DNA of 64,000 bases from an uncultured Eggerthella sp. (GCA_900553605.1 USDX01000001.1:1-64000); one strand, 5' to 3'. Shown: positions 42,521-51,299, numbered from the stretch's first letter. A program made the numbers and translations. Notes: generated by a model from the letters alone, not told the origin.

Positions 42521-43163
42521 GGGGATTCCTTTCATCGCTTCTATGATACGGGTCGTAGCTTTGTTTTGTGCACGGATTGCTGCTATTCGCCCATGAGCTG
42601 CCGATTTCTGGTCATTGCTTAGGTTTGCTGTCCCAATTTGCCTGCGGATTGGCATTCTGTCCCGCCGCCAAAACAACTTTTCGCGCGATTTTGCAAGAAA
42701 ATTGCGATTACGGACGATTGGGACTCGCAAGTTTGGGTTATTTTTGGGCAAATCTCATCGTTTGAGGGTCGGAATCGCCGTTTTGCGCCAAATGCAATTT
42801 GCTGAGGAATCCCTAATCGCAATTTTCTTGCAAATTGAACCGAAATTTTGTTTTTGGCCTTCGTATTTGTGGGCGCTTCTGCGGTGAGCGCCCCTGCGAC
42901 TCAAGTGCGGCACCTCTTTGCATGTGAGCGTGCTGAATTTGCGCGTGAGTGGAGGGGCGATTCCCGCCACTGGGGGGAATTAGCTCGCTTGCCGATGAAG
43001 CATGTGGTGGGCAAGCGCGGATTGGCATGCTGGCTACCATTGAATGCAGTGGACACCTGCCAGAACCCGCTTAGCCCTTCTTCGACGGGTTCGACCCCTG
43101 CCTGATGCTGGTGCGTTGGGTGGGGTCTGTCCGCAAAACGCACACGAATCCGGAAGGAGACCT
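42521..43163. other. Long intergenic region with an inverted-repeat element
   Basis: Between divergent genes lies 643 bases without a convincing gene. It contains the inverted-repeat element at 42670-42855, followed by unremarkable sequence up to the 2-hydroxyacid dehydrogenase ribosome-binding site. Confidence 0.6.
42670..42855. repeat. MITE-like element with about 45-base terminal inverted repeats
   Basis: The left end (42670-42714) and right end (42810-42855) are imperfect inverted copies. They share a perfect 21-bp core (42690-42710 and 42814-42834) beginning TTTGCAAGAAAATTGCGAT. The inside of about 95 bases is non-coding. No transposase is present, so it is a non-autonomous element or a long hairpin. 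Confidence 0.65.
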
Positions 43164-44111
43164 ATGAAGATCGCTGTCCTGGAACCGCTGGGAATATCCG
43201 ACGATAGCCTGCGTGGCTTGCTTGCCAAGGCAACTGACGGCCATGAAGTTGAGGTGGTAACGTATCCCGACCGTAAAGAGGACGAGGCTTCGCTGATCGA
43301 GCGCAGCGCCGATGCCGACATCGTGGTGGTGTCGAACATCAAATATCCCGCTTCTGTGATGGAGAAAAATCCCAACCTTAAATATGTGTGCGTTGCATTC
43401 ATCGGCTACGATCATGTTGATATGGCATACTGCCGCGAGCACGGCATTCAGGTTTCCAACTGCGCCGGTTATTCCACGGTTGCGGTTGCTGATTTGACGT
43501 TTGGCTTGGTACTGGATGTGCTGCGCAGCATTTCCACGCTGAATTCCATCGTGCGCCAAGGCGGTACGAAAGATGGCCTGGTAGGCCCCGAGCTTGAGGG
43601 CAAGCGCTTCGGCGTTATCGGCGCGGGCGCCATCGGCACGCGCGTGATGAACATCGCCAACGCCTTCGGCTGCGAAGTGGTGTGCTATTCGCGCACGAAG
43701 AAGGAAATCCCTGGCGTTGAGTTCGTTGAGCTGGATGAACTGCTGCGCACGTCCGACGTGGTAAGCCTGCATATTCCTCAAACGCCGGAAACCACCGGCC
43801 TTATCAGCGCCGAGAAGATTGCGCTTATGAAGCCTACCGCCGTGCTCATCAACTGCGCGCGTGGCCCCGTGGTTGATTCCGAGGCACTGGCTGCGGCGCT
43901 GAACGAGGGCCGCATTGCGGGTGCTGGCATCGACGTTCTGGAAATGGAGCCGCCCTTCTCGGCAGAGCACCCGCTGCTGAACAGCAAGAACACGGTAGTA
44001 ACGCCCCACGTTGCCTTCGCCTCGCATCAGGCTATGGAAAAGCGTGCTGTTATCGTGGCAGACAATGTGGCTTCTTATCTTGCAGGCAATACGGCAAACT
44101 TGGTTTCATAA
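43164..44111 (+). CDS. D-isomer-specific 2-hydroxyacid dehydrogenase
   Basis: A 315-residue NAD-dependent oxidoreductase that interconverts a 2-oxoacid and a D-2-hydroxyacid. The Rossmann motif is GVIGAGAIGTRV. Catalytic residues are Arg in NCARGPVVD, Glu in DVLEMEPPF and His in VVTPHVAFAS. GGAAGGAG precedes the ATG at 43164. Candidates are D-lactate-like, hydroxypyruvate or 2-hydroxyglutarate-type substrates. Given two 2-hydroxyacyl-CoA dehydratase systems in the window, a supply of D-2-hydroxyacid is attractive but unproven. Confidence 0.92.
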   Translation: MKIAVLEPLGISDDSLRGLLAKATDGHEVEVVTYPDRKEDEASLIERSADADIVVVSNIKYPASVMEKNPNLKYVCVAFIGYDHVDMAYCREHGIQVSNCAGYSTVAVADLTFGLVLDVLRSISTLNSIVRQGGTKDGLVGPELEGKRFGVIGAGAIGTRVMNIANAFGCEVVCYSRTKKEIPGVEFVELDELLRTSDVVSLHIPQTPETTGLISAEKIALMKPTAVLINCARGPVVDSEALAAALNEGRIAGAGIDVLEMEPPFSAEHPLLNSKNTVVTPHVAFASHQAMEKRAVIVADNVASYLAGNTANLVS

Positions 44112-44112
44112 C

Positions 44113-44250
44113 AAGTGGGAATATAGGGACAGGTACCAGATTCCCACTTAGATATAGTTTGCAAAGGCAGGGCCTCGCTTGTGCAATTGTTTGCAAGCGA
44201 GGCCCTGTTTGTTAGGTGGGAATCTGGTACCTGTCCCCATATTCCCACTT
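44113..44250. repeat. REPIN-like element, copy 3 (with internal terminator)
   Basis: Left arm 44113-44149 (AAGTGGGAATATAGGGACAG to TTCCCACTT) and right arm 44214-44250 in inverted orientation. The two flank a terminator hairpin. It starts directly after the stop of the 2-hydroxyacid dehydrogenase. Confidence 0.92.
44168..44213 (+). terminator. Terminator of the 2-hydroxyacid dehydrogenase, inside REPIN copy 3
   Basis: Perfect 14-bp stem CAGGGCCTCGCTTG (44168-44181) with CAAGCGAGGCCCTG (44194-44207), followed by TTTGTT. Confidence 0.88.
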
Positions 44251-44340
44251 GTCCCAATTCCCGTTATTGGCTCAGCCTAATACGGGCTATGGGGAATAGC
44301 GGGGTACCGAATGGGATCGCCGACGCTCATAATTGCAGTC

Positions 44341-44862
44341 ATGCACAAGCTTTACTTCGCATACGGATCAAACATGGACTTCGATCAGATGAAGTTCCGC
44401 TGCCCTGGGGCTGAGTACCTAGGCGTGGCAACGCTGCCCAATTACGAGCTGAAAATGGATGCAGCGGGCTTCGCAACGGTAATCCCCGCACCGGGCAAGC
44501 ATGTGCAGGGCGCACTCTGGGACTTGAGCAACGCAAACGAAAGCAAGATGGACGGCTTCGAGGGCGTTTCTTCCCATTGCTATGAGAAAAGCTACGTGGA
44601 GGTTCAGTATGCTGGAAACCATACTGAAAGCACCATTATCTCGGGGGCGTTCGGTTTCGGCGAATTCGAGCCTGCTGCTCAGGATGCCCACACGCTGGAA
44701 GCGCTCATCTATCTTTCCCTGCGTGGGCCCTTCTACGATTGGTCGTTCCGCGAAGATTACGTAACCAAAGTACGAAATGGCGCCGCTGGTATTGGTGTCG
44801 ACGCACAAACCCTCAACCAGTTGCAGAACATACAGATCATTCCCAACGCGCATGTTGCTTAA
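44341..44862 (+). CDS. Gamma-glutamylcyclotransferase-fold protein
   Basis: A 173-residue GGCT-fold protein with the N-terminal signature LYFAYGSNMDFDQM and GALWDLSNANESKMDGFEG, which carries the acidic residue expected for cyclisation of gamma-glutamyl amino acids. The fold releases 5-oxoproline from gamma-glutamyl peptides, but many bacterial members have other roles. It could use gamma-glutamylcysteine made by the enzyme at 21242. The start at 44341 lacks a strong ribosome-binding site; an in-frame ATG at 44311 is possible. Confidence 0.85.
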   Translation: MHKLYFAYGSNMDFDQMKFRCPGAEYLGVATLPNYELKMDAAGFATVIPAPGKHVQGALWDLSNANESKMDGFEGVSSHCYEKSYVEVQYAGNHTESTIISGAFGFGEFEPAAQDAHTLEALIYLSLRGPFYDWSFREDYVTKVRNGAAGIGVDAQTLNQLQNIQIIPNAHVA

Positions 44863-44869
44863 GCTGTAA

Positions 44870-45000
44870 CGCCGCTCAATGAGCGGCGCTTGATATAGTG
44901 CAGCCAAACCCTCTTGCCTTGCGAATCCGCCGCTTCACTAACTCACAACAATTCATTGCTATCCTTTGAATAAAAGGTTCAGGCGCTCTTTGGGGCGCCT
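44870..45000 (+). terminator. Hairpins downstream of the GGCT-like gene
   Basis: A 9-bp stem CGCCGCTCA/TGAGCGGCG (44870-44888) lacks a T-run. A second stem AGGCGC/GCGCCT (44981-45000) followed by TATTGTT is in the leader of the MFS gene. Either may end the transcript. Confidence 0.5.
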
Positions 45001-45021
45001 TATTGTTCGGAAGGGAAGCGC

Positions 45022-46281
45022 ATGACGGTTTTGGGTAGCGTGAAGCGCCACTATGAAAAGGTTATCTGCGTTTGCTGCTTCTTGATTCTGTTTACCAATA
45101 TTGGGCTGCCCTCAACTTCGTTTTCCGTATATCAGCCCTATCTTGTTGCCATTTCGGGGGTTGGACATGCGGGCGGTTCGGTGATCCTGTCGGTGCGCAC
45201 GTTTGTTTCCCTTATTGCCATGTTCTTTGTGGCGCGCTACTACAGCTGGCTCAATTGCCGTATTGGCGCTTTTGTTGCCTCGATTTGCGTAGCTATCGGC
45301 TTCGGCCTGTATGCGCTTAACACCGAAAGCTATGCTGGCCTATGCGTTGCCTCGGTGTTTACGGGGTTGGGATATGGCTTGGGCGGCATGATCTGCTCAA
45401 CCATGCTCATCGGTCGTTGGTTTGAGACGAATGTTGCAACGGTCGCGGGTATTGCTGCCGTGGGTTCGGGCGTTGCCGCCGTGGTTTTGCCGCCTATTGT
45501 GGTTGCGGTGGTGAATGCTACTTCGCTTTCTGCTGCATTTGCCCTGGAGGCCGCCTTGGCGTTGTTACTGGGACTTTTGGTATTCGCATTGCTGCGCAAT
45601 TTCCCGGAGGATATGGGTTTGAAACCCTATGTTTCAAAAAAAGCCGAAAAGGGCACGGGCAAGCCGAAGCGCGCTCGCGTGAACAGGGATGTGCCTCATT
45701 CGTTTTTGCCGGTACTGATGGTTGCCATGGTGTTTGTGGGCTGCGCAAGTGTGGGTGGCAATGGCTATTTGGGCGTCCTGTTCACTTCCGAAGGGTTTTC
45801 GACCGAAGCTGCAGCTGCCCTCATCGCTGTGAGCGGCGCTTGTTTGATGGTGTCAAAGCTCTTCAACGGGGTTATCTTCGATGCCATTGGCACGCGAAAT
45901 GGTTCGGTGCTGTTCTTCTTGCTCTTTATCGGAGGAACAGGTCTTCTGTGCTTGAGTGATATGGGGCCGAGCTGGTTGGCAACAGCGGCTGCAGTCATGT
46001 TTGGCCTGGGACTTTCCTTGGGCACGGTGGGCATTTCGGTATGGTCTATCGAGCTTGCGCCAAAGGGCAGGGAAGTGCAGACCATTCGCAACTTCCAAAT
46101 TTGCTATGCCCTGGGTGGCTTTATTTTCATGCTGCTGCCAGGCTTCCTCGCCGAGGCGTTTGGCACCTATCTGGTTTCCTATGCGGCGTTGTTCTTTATG
46201 CTCATTGCTGCTGCGGCAGTGATTGTGGGGTTGTACACCATCTGCGATCTAAAAGCCGCTCGCAATGGCAAGGATCGTTAG
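45022..46281 (+). CDS. MFS transporter, oxalate/formate antiporter-like
   Basis: A 419-residue, 12-helix major facilitator of the type often called OFA or monocarboxylate-like MFS. It has an N-terminal half (about 15-190), a charged cytoplasmic loop with Lys/Arg clusters (about 205-230) and a C-terminal half. Small polar motifs such as GLGYGLGGMICSTMLIGRWF are typical. It probably moves small organic anions by exchange or symport, but the substrate cannot be read. GGAAGGGAAG precedes the ATG. It stands alone, with a hairpin in its leader. Confidence 0.88.
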   Translation: MTVLGSVKRHYEKVICVCCFLILFTNIGLPSTSFSVYQPYLVAISGVGHAGGSVILSVRTFVSLIAMFFVARYYSWLNCRIGAFVASICVAIGFGLYALNTESYAGLCVASVFTGLGYGLGGMICSTMLIGRWFETNVATVAGIAAVGSGVAAVVLPPIVVAVVNATSLSAAFALEAALALLLGLLVFALLRNFPEDMGLKPYVSKKAEKGTGKPKRARVNRDVPHSFLPVLMVAMVFVGCASVGGNGYLGVLFTSEGFSTEAAAALIAVSGACLMVSKLFNGVIFDAIGTRNGSVLFFLLFIGGTGLLCLSDMGPSWLATAAAVMFGLGLSLGTVGISVWSIELAPKGREVQTIRNFQICYALGGFIFMLLPGFLAEAFGTYLVSYAALFFMLIAAAAVIVGLYTICDLKAARNGKDR

Positions 46282-46414
46282 GCCGGAGTTCGGCTCGCCT
46301 GCTAAATCCCCTCCGCTCCCTTCCTCGTCCATGGCAGGATGCAGGGTTTGCCTCAAACGTAACAATGATTAACTCCGCTTTACATTTATGTAAGATTTCG
46401 CTTGCTAAGCTTGC

Positions 46415-46495
46415 ATCCGCAATAAGGGAAACCATGCGGATTTGCGGGCGGCAGAAACTCGGATGAAGCTCGTCGGAAACTCTGGTAATTCCCTT
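46415..46495 (+). ncRNA. Structured leader candidate of the phosphate transporter
   Basis: A stem ATCCGCA (46415-46421) with TGCGGAT (46435-46441) has a loop that carries AAGGGAA (46424-46430). That is perfectly complementary to TTCCCTT (46489-46495), giving a 7-bp pseudoknot. It ends about 40 bases before the pitA ATG. A direct repeat GAAACTC occurs between the two. I recognise no riboswitch class. Confidence 0.4.
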
Positions 46496-46536
46496 TGCGC
46501 GTGATTGTGAATGAAAAGGGAGGAACAGAGAAAGAC

Positions 46537-47694
46537 ATGGATATCGCAACACTGGTTGTCGTTGTGCTGGTTATCGCGGTGGCGTTAACGTTCGACTTCA
46601 CGAATGGCTTTCACGATACGGCAAACGCCATGGCAACCTCAATTGCAACGGGTGCGTTGAAGCCGAGGACGGCGGTTATCGCGGCCGGTACGTTGAACCT
46701 GATTGGTGCTTTTTTGTCCACCGAGGTGGCAAAAACCATTTCGGGCGGCATCATCAATGAGCAACAAGTTACCATCGGCGCCGAATTCATATTTGCCGGA
46801 TTGGTAGGCGCTATTCTGTGGAACCTGATGACGTGGCTGGTTGGCCTTCCTTCAAGCTCTTCCCATGCGCTGTTCGGCGGCTTGGTGGGCGCGGTAATCG
46901 TGGGCGCAGGCGTTGAGGGCGTTAACTTTGGCGCTGTTGTTGCCAAGGTTCTTGTTCCTGCCCTTATTTCTCCTATCGTTGCTGGCTTGGCAGCATTCGT
47001 GGCGGTGAAATTAATATATTTCATTGTTCGCAAGCTGGACGAAAAGTATGTCGAGACGGGCTTTCGCCATGGTCAGACCATTACAGCATGCCTGGTAGCG
47101 CTTTCCCATGGCACCAACGACGCCCAGAAGACCATGGGCATCATCACCCTTACGCTTATCGCTGTCGGCTTGCAGCCTTCTGGTTCTGGCCCTCAGCTGT
47201 GGGTTATCGCTGTGTGCGGTCTTGCAATTGCCCTGGGCACCTATATGGGCGGCTGGCGAGTAATCCGTACGCTTGGCAAGGGTCTTACTGAAATTGCAAC
47301 GCCTCAGGGCTTTGCCGCAGAGGCTAGCTCGGCAACCACCATCCTGGTTTCTTCCCATTTGGGTTTCGCTCTTTCCACCACGCAGGTTTGCTCCGGTTCT
47401 ATCATCGGCTCCGGCCTGGGCAAGAAGGGCGGCGCGATTGACTGGAAGGTTGCCGCTCGCATGCTTATCGCCTGGTTGGTAACGTTCCCTGCTGCGGGTG
47501 TAATTGGCGCTGCCGCCTGCGCTGTTGCCAAGATCAACGTTTGGGGCACGCTTGCTGTTGCCGCAATCGCCGTTGTTGCAGCGCTCATTATCTTCAGGCT
47601 TTCGCGCCGCAACCCCGTTAATGCGATGAACGTAAATGAAGGCTCCGAAGTCAAGGTAAACGCCAAGGTTGCAACTGCCGCGGCTGCAGCGTAG
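46537..47694 (+). CDS. pitA: PiT-family inorganic phosphate transporter
   Basis: A 385-residue membrane phosphate symporter. It has the two PiT signature repeats, TNGFHDTANAMATSIATGA near the N-terminus and ALSHGTNDAQKTMGII near the middle, plus the SSSHALFGGLVGA and SSHLGFALSTTQV motifs. The ATG at 46537 is preceded by GGGAGGAACAG; the frame's longer version starting at 46495 is not favoured. It heads a run of three co-directional genes with a small membrane protein and a universal stress protein, separated by 12-18 bases. Confidence 0.95.
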   Translation: MDIATLVVVVLVIAVALTFDFTNGFHDTANAMATSIATGALKPRTAVIAAGTLNLIGAFLSTEVAKTISGGIINEQQVTIGAEFIFAGLVGAILWNLMTWLVGLPSSSSHALFGGLVGAVIVGAGVEGVNFGAVVAKVLVPALISPIVAGLAAFVAVKLIYFIVRKLDEKYVETGFRHGQTITACLVALSHGTNDAQKTMGIITLTLIAVGLQPSGSGPQLWVIAVCGLAIALGTYMGGWRVIRTLGKGLTEIATPQGFAAEASSATTILVSSHLGFALSTTQVCSGSIIGSGLGKKGGAIDWKVAARMLIAWLVTFPAAGVIGAAACAVAKINVWGTLAVAAIAVVAALIIFRLSRRNPVNAMNVNEGSEVKVNAKVATAAAAA

Positions 47695-47706
47695 AAAGGG
47701 AATCAC

Positions 47707-47937
47707 ATGCAAGAACTTATGAATTTTGCAACGGTTCTGATCGTTGCGGTAGGCATTGCTGGTTGCATTGGCGTGATGTACGCATCGGGCCTGCGCCTGT
47801 GGGCAAAGAGCGGTGTTCCTGAGGGTGGAGATGGCTCCCCTAATTATCTGTTTCGATTCGCTTCGGTGGCATGTTTTGCGGCATGCGTGGTCGTAGTGCT
47901 GTTTGCACTGTGGCTGATGATTCCGATGTTCCATTAA
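47707..47937 (+). CDS. Small two-helix membrane protein next to PitA
   Basis: A 76-residue protein with two hydrophobic segments (about 7-30 and 48-73) and a short Gly/Pro-rich loop between. It starts 12 bases after pitA, with a GAAAGGGAA ribosome-binding site, and is followed 18 bases later by the stress protein. I do not recognise the family. By position it may be a PitA accessory or regulatory subunit. Confidence 0.75.
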   Translation: MQELMNFATVLIVAVGIAGCIGVMYASGLRLWAKSGVPEGGDGSPNYLFRFASVACFAACVVVVLFALWLMIPMFH

Positions 47938-47955
47938 TAACGAGGGGATAAGAAC

Positions 47956-48822
47956 TTGGAAACTTTGGAAAGTATTCTGGTAGGTATCGACGGTAGCGAG
48001 CGCGGCAAGAAAGCACTGAAATGGGCTGCTCGTCTAGCCAACCGTGAAGGTGCTCATTTGACGCTGCTTGCGGTAATCGACCCTGCATCAAATGAGCTCG
48101 TCGGCTCCGACCATCGCGTTTTGCGCGAAGCTGTGGAAAATGTGCTGGGCGAGGCTCAGGATTTTGTTCGCGGCGATTATCCCGAGTTGGCTATGGACGC
48201 TTCGTATGTGAGCGGCGATATCGTAGAGGCTCTAGTCGATGCGGCTGAAAGCCACGATATGATCGTAATGGGCTCTCACCATGGCGCTTCGGTTGCGGAA
48301 CGTGTATGGGGCGCAAAGGGCCTGCGCGTTTCGGTTTCGGCAAGCGTTCCCACGGTGGTTGTTCCCGCCGACTGGGATCCTTACAACGAGGCCAAGGGCA
48401 TTGTGGTGGGCGTTGGCCCGCAGGATGAGGTTAGCGACAAGGCTGTTGAGCTGGGTGTTCATTTGGCTAAGGTTCTTGAAGAGCCGCTCGAGCTTATTTC
48501 TTCCTGGGGCATCCCCACCTTGCTTTCGCGCTCTGCTGAATTCATGGGTGGTGGCTTGGCTCCGGTTGGCGAATCGTTCCAGCGCAACCTCGACGCACGT
48601 GTTGCGGCTATTCGTGCAGCAGAGCCTGCTCTTGAGGTTGAAGGTCATTCAATTGAGGCTCCTTCCCCTACGCAGGCTTTGATGCAGCGCAGTAAGGATT
48701 GCCGTGTTCTGCTGCTGGGCACGCATGCTCGTTCCGCGGTAAGTAGGGCGCTGTTTGGCTCCACCACCTGTGGCGTGCTGGCTCACCTGCAGGTACCTAC
48801 TGCAGTTGTGCCGATGGAATAA
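47956..48822 (+). CDS. Tandem universal stress protein (UspA)
   Basis: A 288-residue cytoplasmic protein with two Usp domains (about 5-142 and 150-288). Each has the ATP-binding pattern G-x2-G-x9-G-(S/T): GSHHGASVAERVWGAKG in the first and GTHARSAVSRALFGS in the second. The start is TTG at 47956 behind GAGGGGATAAG, since no ATG is nearby. Its position after pitA suggests coupling of phosphate import to ATP-dependent stress signalling. Confidence 0.92.
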   Translation: METLESILVGIDGSERGKKALKWAARLANREGAHLTLLAVIDPASNELVGSDHRVLREAVENVLGEAQDFVRGDYPELAMDASYVSGDIVEALVDAAESHDMIVMGSHHGASVAERVWGAKGLRVSVSASVPTVVVPADWDPYNEAKGIVVGVGPQDEVSDKAVELGVHLAKVLEEPLELISSWGIPTLLSRSAEFMGGGLAPVGESFQRNLDARVAAIRAAEPALEVEGHSIEAPSPTQALMQRSKDCRVLLLGTHARSAVSRALFGSTTCGVLAHLQVPTAVVPME

Positions 48823-48838
48823 CCTGTTTAATTGCGGA

Positions 48839-48880
48839 AAGCGCGTTGAGGCTAATGCTTCAACGCGCTTTTTTGTTTTT
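48839..48880 (+). terminator. Terminator of the pit-usp operon
   Basis: Perfect 11-bp stem AAGCGCGTTGA (48839-48849) with TCAACGCGCTT (48860-48870) and a long T-run. Confidence 0.93.
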
Positions 48881-49103
48881 GGTCGGGATGGCCTCTGGGT
48901 GGGGGGCGATGCCCGGCTGTTGTGGCCTCTGGGCGACTGGGGCGTCTAGGTGCTGGAAGCTGGATGACTGAGGCGTGCCCAGCTGCCGAAGCGATGTCTG
49001 GTCAGGCGCGGCATCCGACAAGGTGCAAAGCCCGGTGGGTAGGGTGCGGCATCCGACCCAGCGAGCGGCGCGTGACGCCCGGCTCGCTCATGTGATGCTG
49101 ACA

Positions 49104-50156
49104 CTACTCTTTCCTTCTCATCTCGAAGGAATCGGCGGGGTAGAAGCGACGGCAGTTTTCGCACGTGGTGAGCACCACGCGCCCCTCATTTACCAGATAC
49201 ACCAGATGGGCAAAGGTTTCGCCTAACGAATAGAATTTCTGGTCGATGGTCCATTCGTCCCAGTTGGGGTGCTTCCACGAGGCATTGCGTGCGACATCAA
49301 TCAGGCTGGCATGGCCGTCGACCACCAGCTGGTACAGTTCTTCCAGTCGGTTAGCGTGGAAGCTTTTCAGAAAATCGACGCGCTCGGCTACTCCCGTGAA
49401 GGGACGGCCGTGACCGGGCAGAATAAGATCAACGTCCAAATCGCGTACCTTGTCCAGGCTTGTCAGGAATTCCCTTAACGCATCGTACGAGCAAACCCAA
49501 CTCATGATGGTGGGCGTGATGCGCTCCAGCACGTGGTCGCCCGCAATGAGAATTTTCGCCGTAGGTTCGTATAGGCAGATATGCCAGTCGTCGTGGCCTG
49601 GCGTGGTTATGATGCGAAAGCGGTAACTGCCGTTGTGGTACACGTCACCATCGGCAAGGTAGAACAGGTCGGGCTGGTTTTTCAGCGGAAGAAGCTCGGC
49701 GGAAACGCGGTAGGTGGAAGCATCGCGCGCCTGCATGCTGCGCTCATCGTAGGTGTTGGGGTGTGTGAGGTAGCCGATGAGCGGGTTAAATACCGTTGCT
49801 TGCATGTTCATGAGGTTTTGCACTTCTTGTATAGAGTGCATGTTGGCGTATATGCGCATCCAGCGTCGCCATATGCGGTCGAGGTTGCTGGTGTGGTCGG
49901 GGTGGGAATGGGTAAGGACGATCTCCACTGATTCCCAGGTGCGGCCCAATTTGTGCAAGGCATCGTCAAGTGCTTTTTCGCAGTCGGGGTGGTCGAAACC
50001 TACGTCGACAATGGTGGTTTTATCATCACTCAGGATGAAGTACGAGTTCAGGTAATTCAGCGGGTTGTCGGGAAGGGGCACAGGCACGCGCCAAATGCGC
50101 GGAAACACCTCTTCAATTTCGCCGTTGTTATATTGGTCTGCGTAGTTCGCCGTCAT
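49104..50156 (-). CDS. Metallo-beta-lactamase-fold hydrolase
   Basis: A 350-residue MBL-fold hydrolase with metal motif THSHPDHTSN, further ligands in TTPGHDDWH and IAGDHVLERI, and a C-terminal part ending in CENCRRFYP. It is organised like the MBL enzyme at 41414-42520 and may be a paralogue. The start at 50156 is chosen for its TTAGGA ribosome-binding site. Substrate unknown; glyoxalase II-like thioester or RNA cleavage are possible. Confidence 0.87.
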   Translation of the reverse strand: MTANYADQYNNGEIEEVFPRIWRVPVPLPDNPLNYLNSYFILSDDKTTIVDVGFDHPDCEKALDDALHKLGRTWESVEIVLTHSHPDHTSNLDRIWRRWMRIYANMHSIQEVQNLMNMQATVFNPLIGYLTHPNTYDERSMQARDASTYRVSAELLPLKNQPDLFYLADGDVYHNGSYRFRIITTPGHDDWHICLYEPTAKILIAGDHVLERITPTIMSWVCSYDALREFLTSLDKVRDLDVDLILPGHGRPFTGVAERVDFLKSFHANRLEELYQLVVDGHASLIDVARNASWKHPNWDEWTIDQKFYSLGETFAHLVYLVNEGRVVLTTCENCRRFYPADSFEMRRKE

Positions 50157-50299
50157 GATGATTCCTAACGGAACGTGTTCATTGTTCTTGGAACCAGCGT
50201 AGCGCAAAAGTCGTCGAGTGGTACGGTAGGATGGGTGGCGTTGATGAATCGTGGGCGAGCGCTATGCCTGACCTGCGAGTGTGCGGGGAGGTGCGGTAA

Positions 50300-51277
50300 G
50301 TGGCAGCCTATATCGAAAAGGCGGAGAAGGCAACGGACCTCCAACTTTCCGATGCCCATTTCCATCTGGGGTTCGTTTTGGATCTGGTCGATTTTGCTGC
50401 GGATGTCCAGCGTGCCAGGTCGCTCGTCTTTGCCGCGTCGGTTACCCCTGGCGAGTATCGAGATACCAAAAGGGCGCTTAGCCGCTCGTTCGATTTCACT
50501 CAGACGAACCTCGGCCCGGCCAACCAGGACGCCAAAGAGGCGCTTCGCTGCGCGCTTAATTCCAGCCAAGCGAAAGCTGAGGCAACCATTGAGGCCGCTA
50601 AGGGAGCGCTCCGTCGAGCGGCAGCTCCTTCGCAGCAAGCTGCTCATTTCCCCTTCATCAAGCTTGCGGTGGGATTGCATCCCTGGTGGGTTTCCGCGGA
50701 CGAAGGTTGTCTTGCAGAAGAACTGCGTGCATTCGATAGCGCTTTGCCCGAAACGCGCTACGTGGGTGAAGTTGGCCTGGACTTCTCGAAGCGCAGAATA
50801 GCAACGCGGAATGCCCAGCTCTGGGCATTCCGCCATATCGCAAATGCATGCGCGAAGGACGGCGGCAAGGTTCTTTCCATCCATTGCGTTAAAGCATATG
50901 ACGATGTTTTGAGCATTTTGGATAACTCTGGTTGTTTCGTGTCGTGCGCCTGCATCTTCCATTGGTTTAGCGGCTCGTTCCCGCAGCTTACGCAAGCGGC
51001 GAATGCAGGTTGCTTCTTTTCGGTCAGCGCACGTATGCTCGAAACGAAAAGAGGGCGCGAATACGCAAAGGCGATTCCCTTGCGGAAACTTCTTTTGGAG
51101 ACCGATGCCCCTGCTGTGATTGATCCTGAACGAGAACATCCTTCGGTGCTTTATTCATACAACCAGATGAGGCTCCAGCTTGTTGAGACTCTAAAGCGAC
51201 TCGCTCGAATAAGGGGCATTGGCGAATCAGAACTTGCTGCCATAGTTCAGCAAAATGCGTTCGAGGTTTTTTGCTAG
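50300..51277 (+). CDS. TatD-family metal-dependent hydrolase, with insertion
   Basis: A 325-residue TIM-barrel hydrolase of the TatD DNase family. It has the N-terminal metal motif DAHFHLG, VGLHPWW, GEVGLDFSKR, LSIHCVKAYDD and the final ETDAP. It is longer than TatD (about 260) because of a low-complexity Ala/Lys/Arg-rich insert of about 50 residues (about 55-110), between the first strand and VGLHPWW. GTG start at 50300 behind GGGGAGG. The N-terminal insert is unusual; the catalytic residues are all present. Confidence 0.85.
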   Translation: MAAYIEKAEKATDLQLSDAHFHLGFVLDLVDFAADVQRARSLVFAASVTPGEYRDTKRALSRSFDFTQTNLGPANQDAKEALRCALNSSQAKAEATIEAAKGALRRAAAPSQQAAHFPFIKLAVGLHPWWVSADEGCLAEELRAFDSALPETRYVGEVGLDFSKRRIATRNAQLWAFRHIANACAKDGGKVLSIHCVKAYDDVLSILDNSGCFVSCACIFHWFSGSFPQLTQAANAGCFFSVSARMLETKRGREYAKAIPLRKLLLETDAPAVIDPEREHPSVLYSYNQMRLQLVETLKRLARIRGIGESELAAIVQQNAFEVFC

Positions 51278-51299
51278 ATCGTCATCTTGCGGCGCTATC

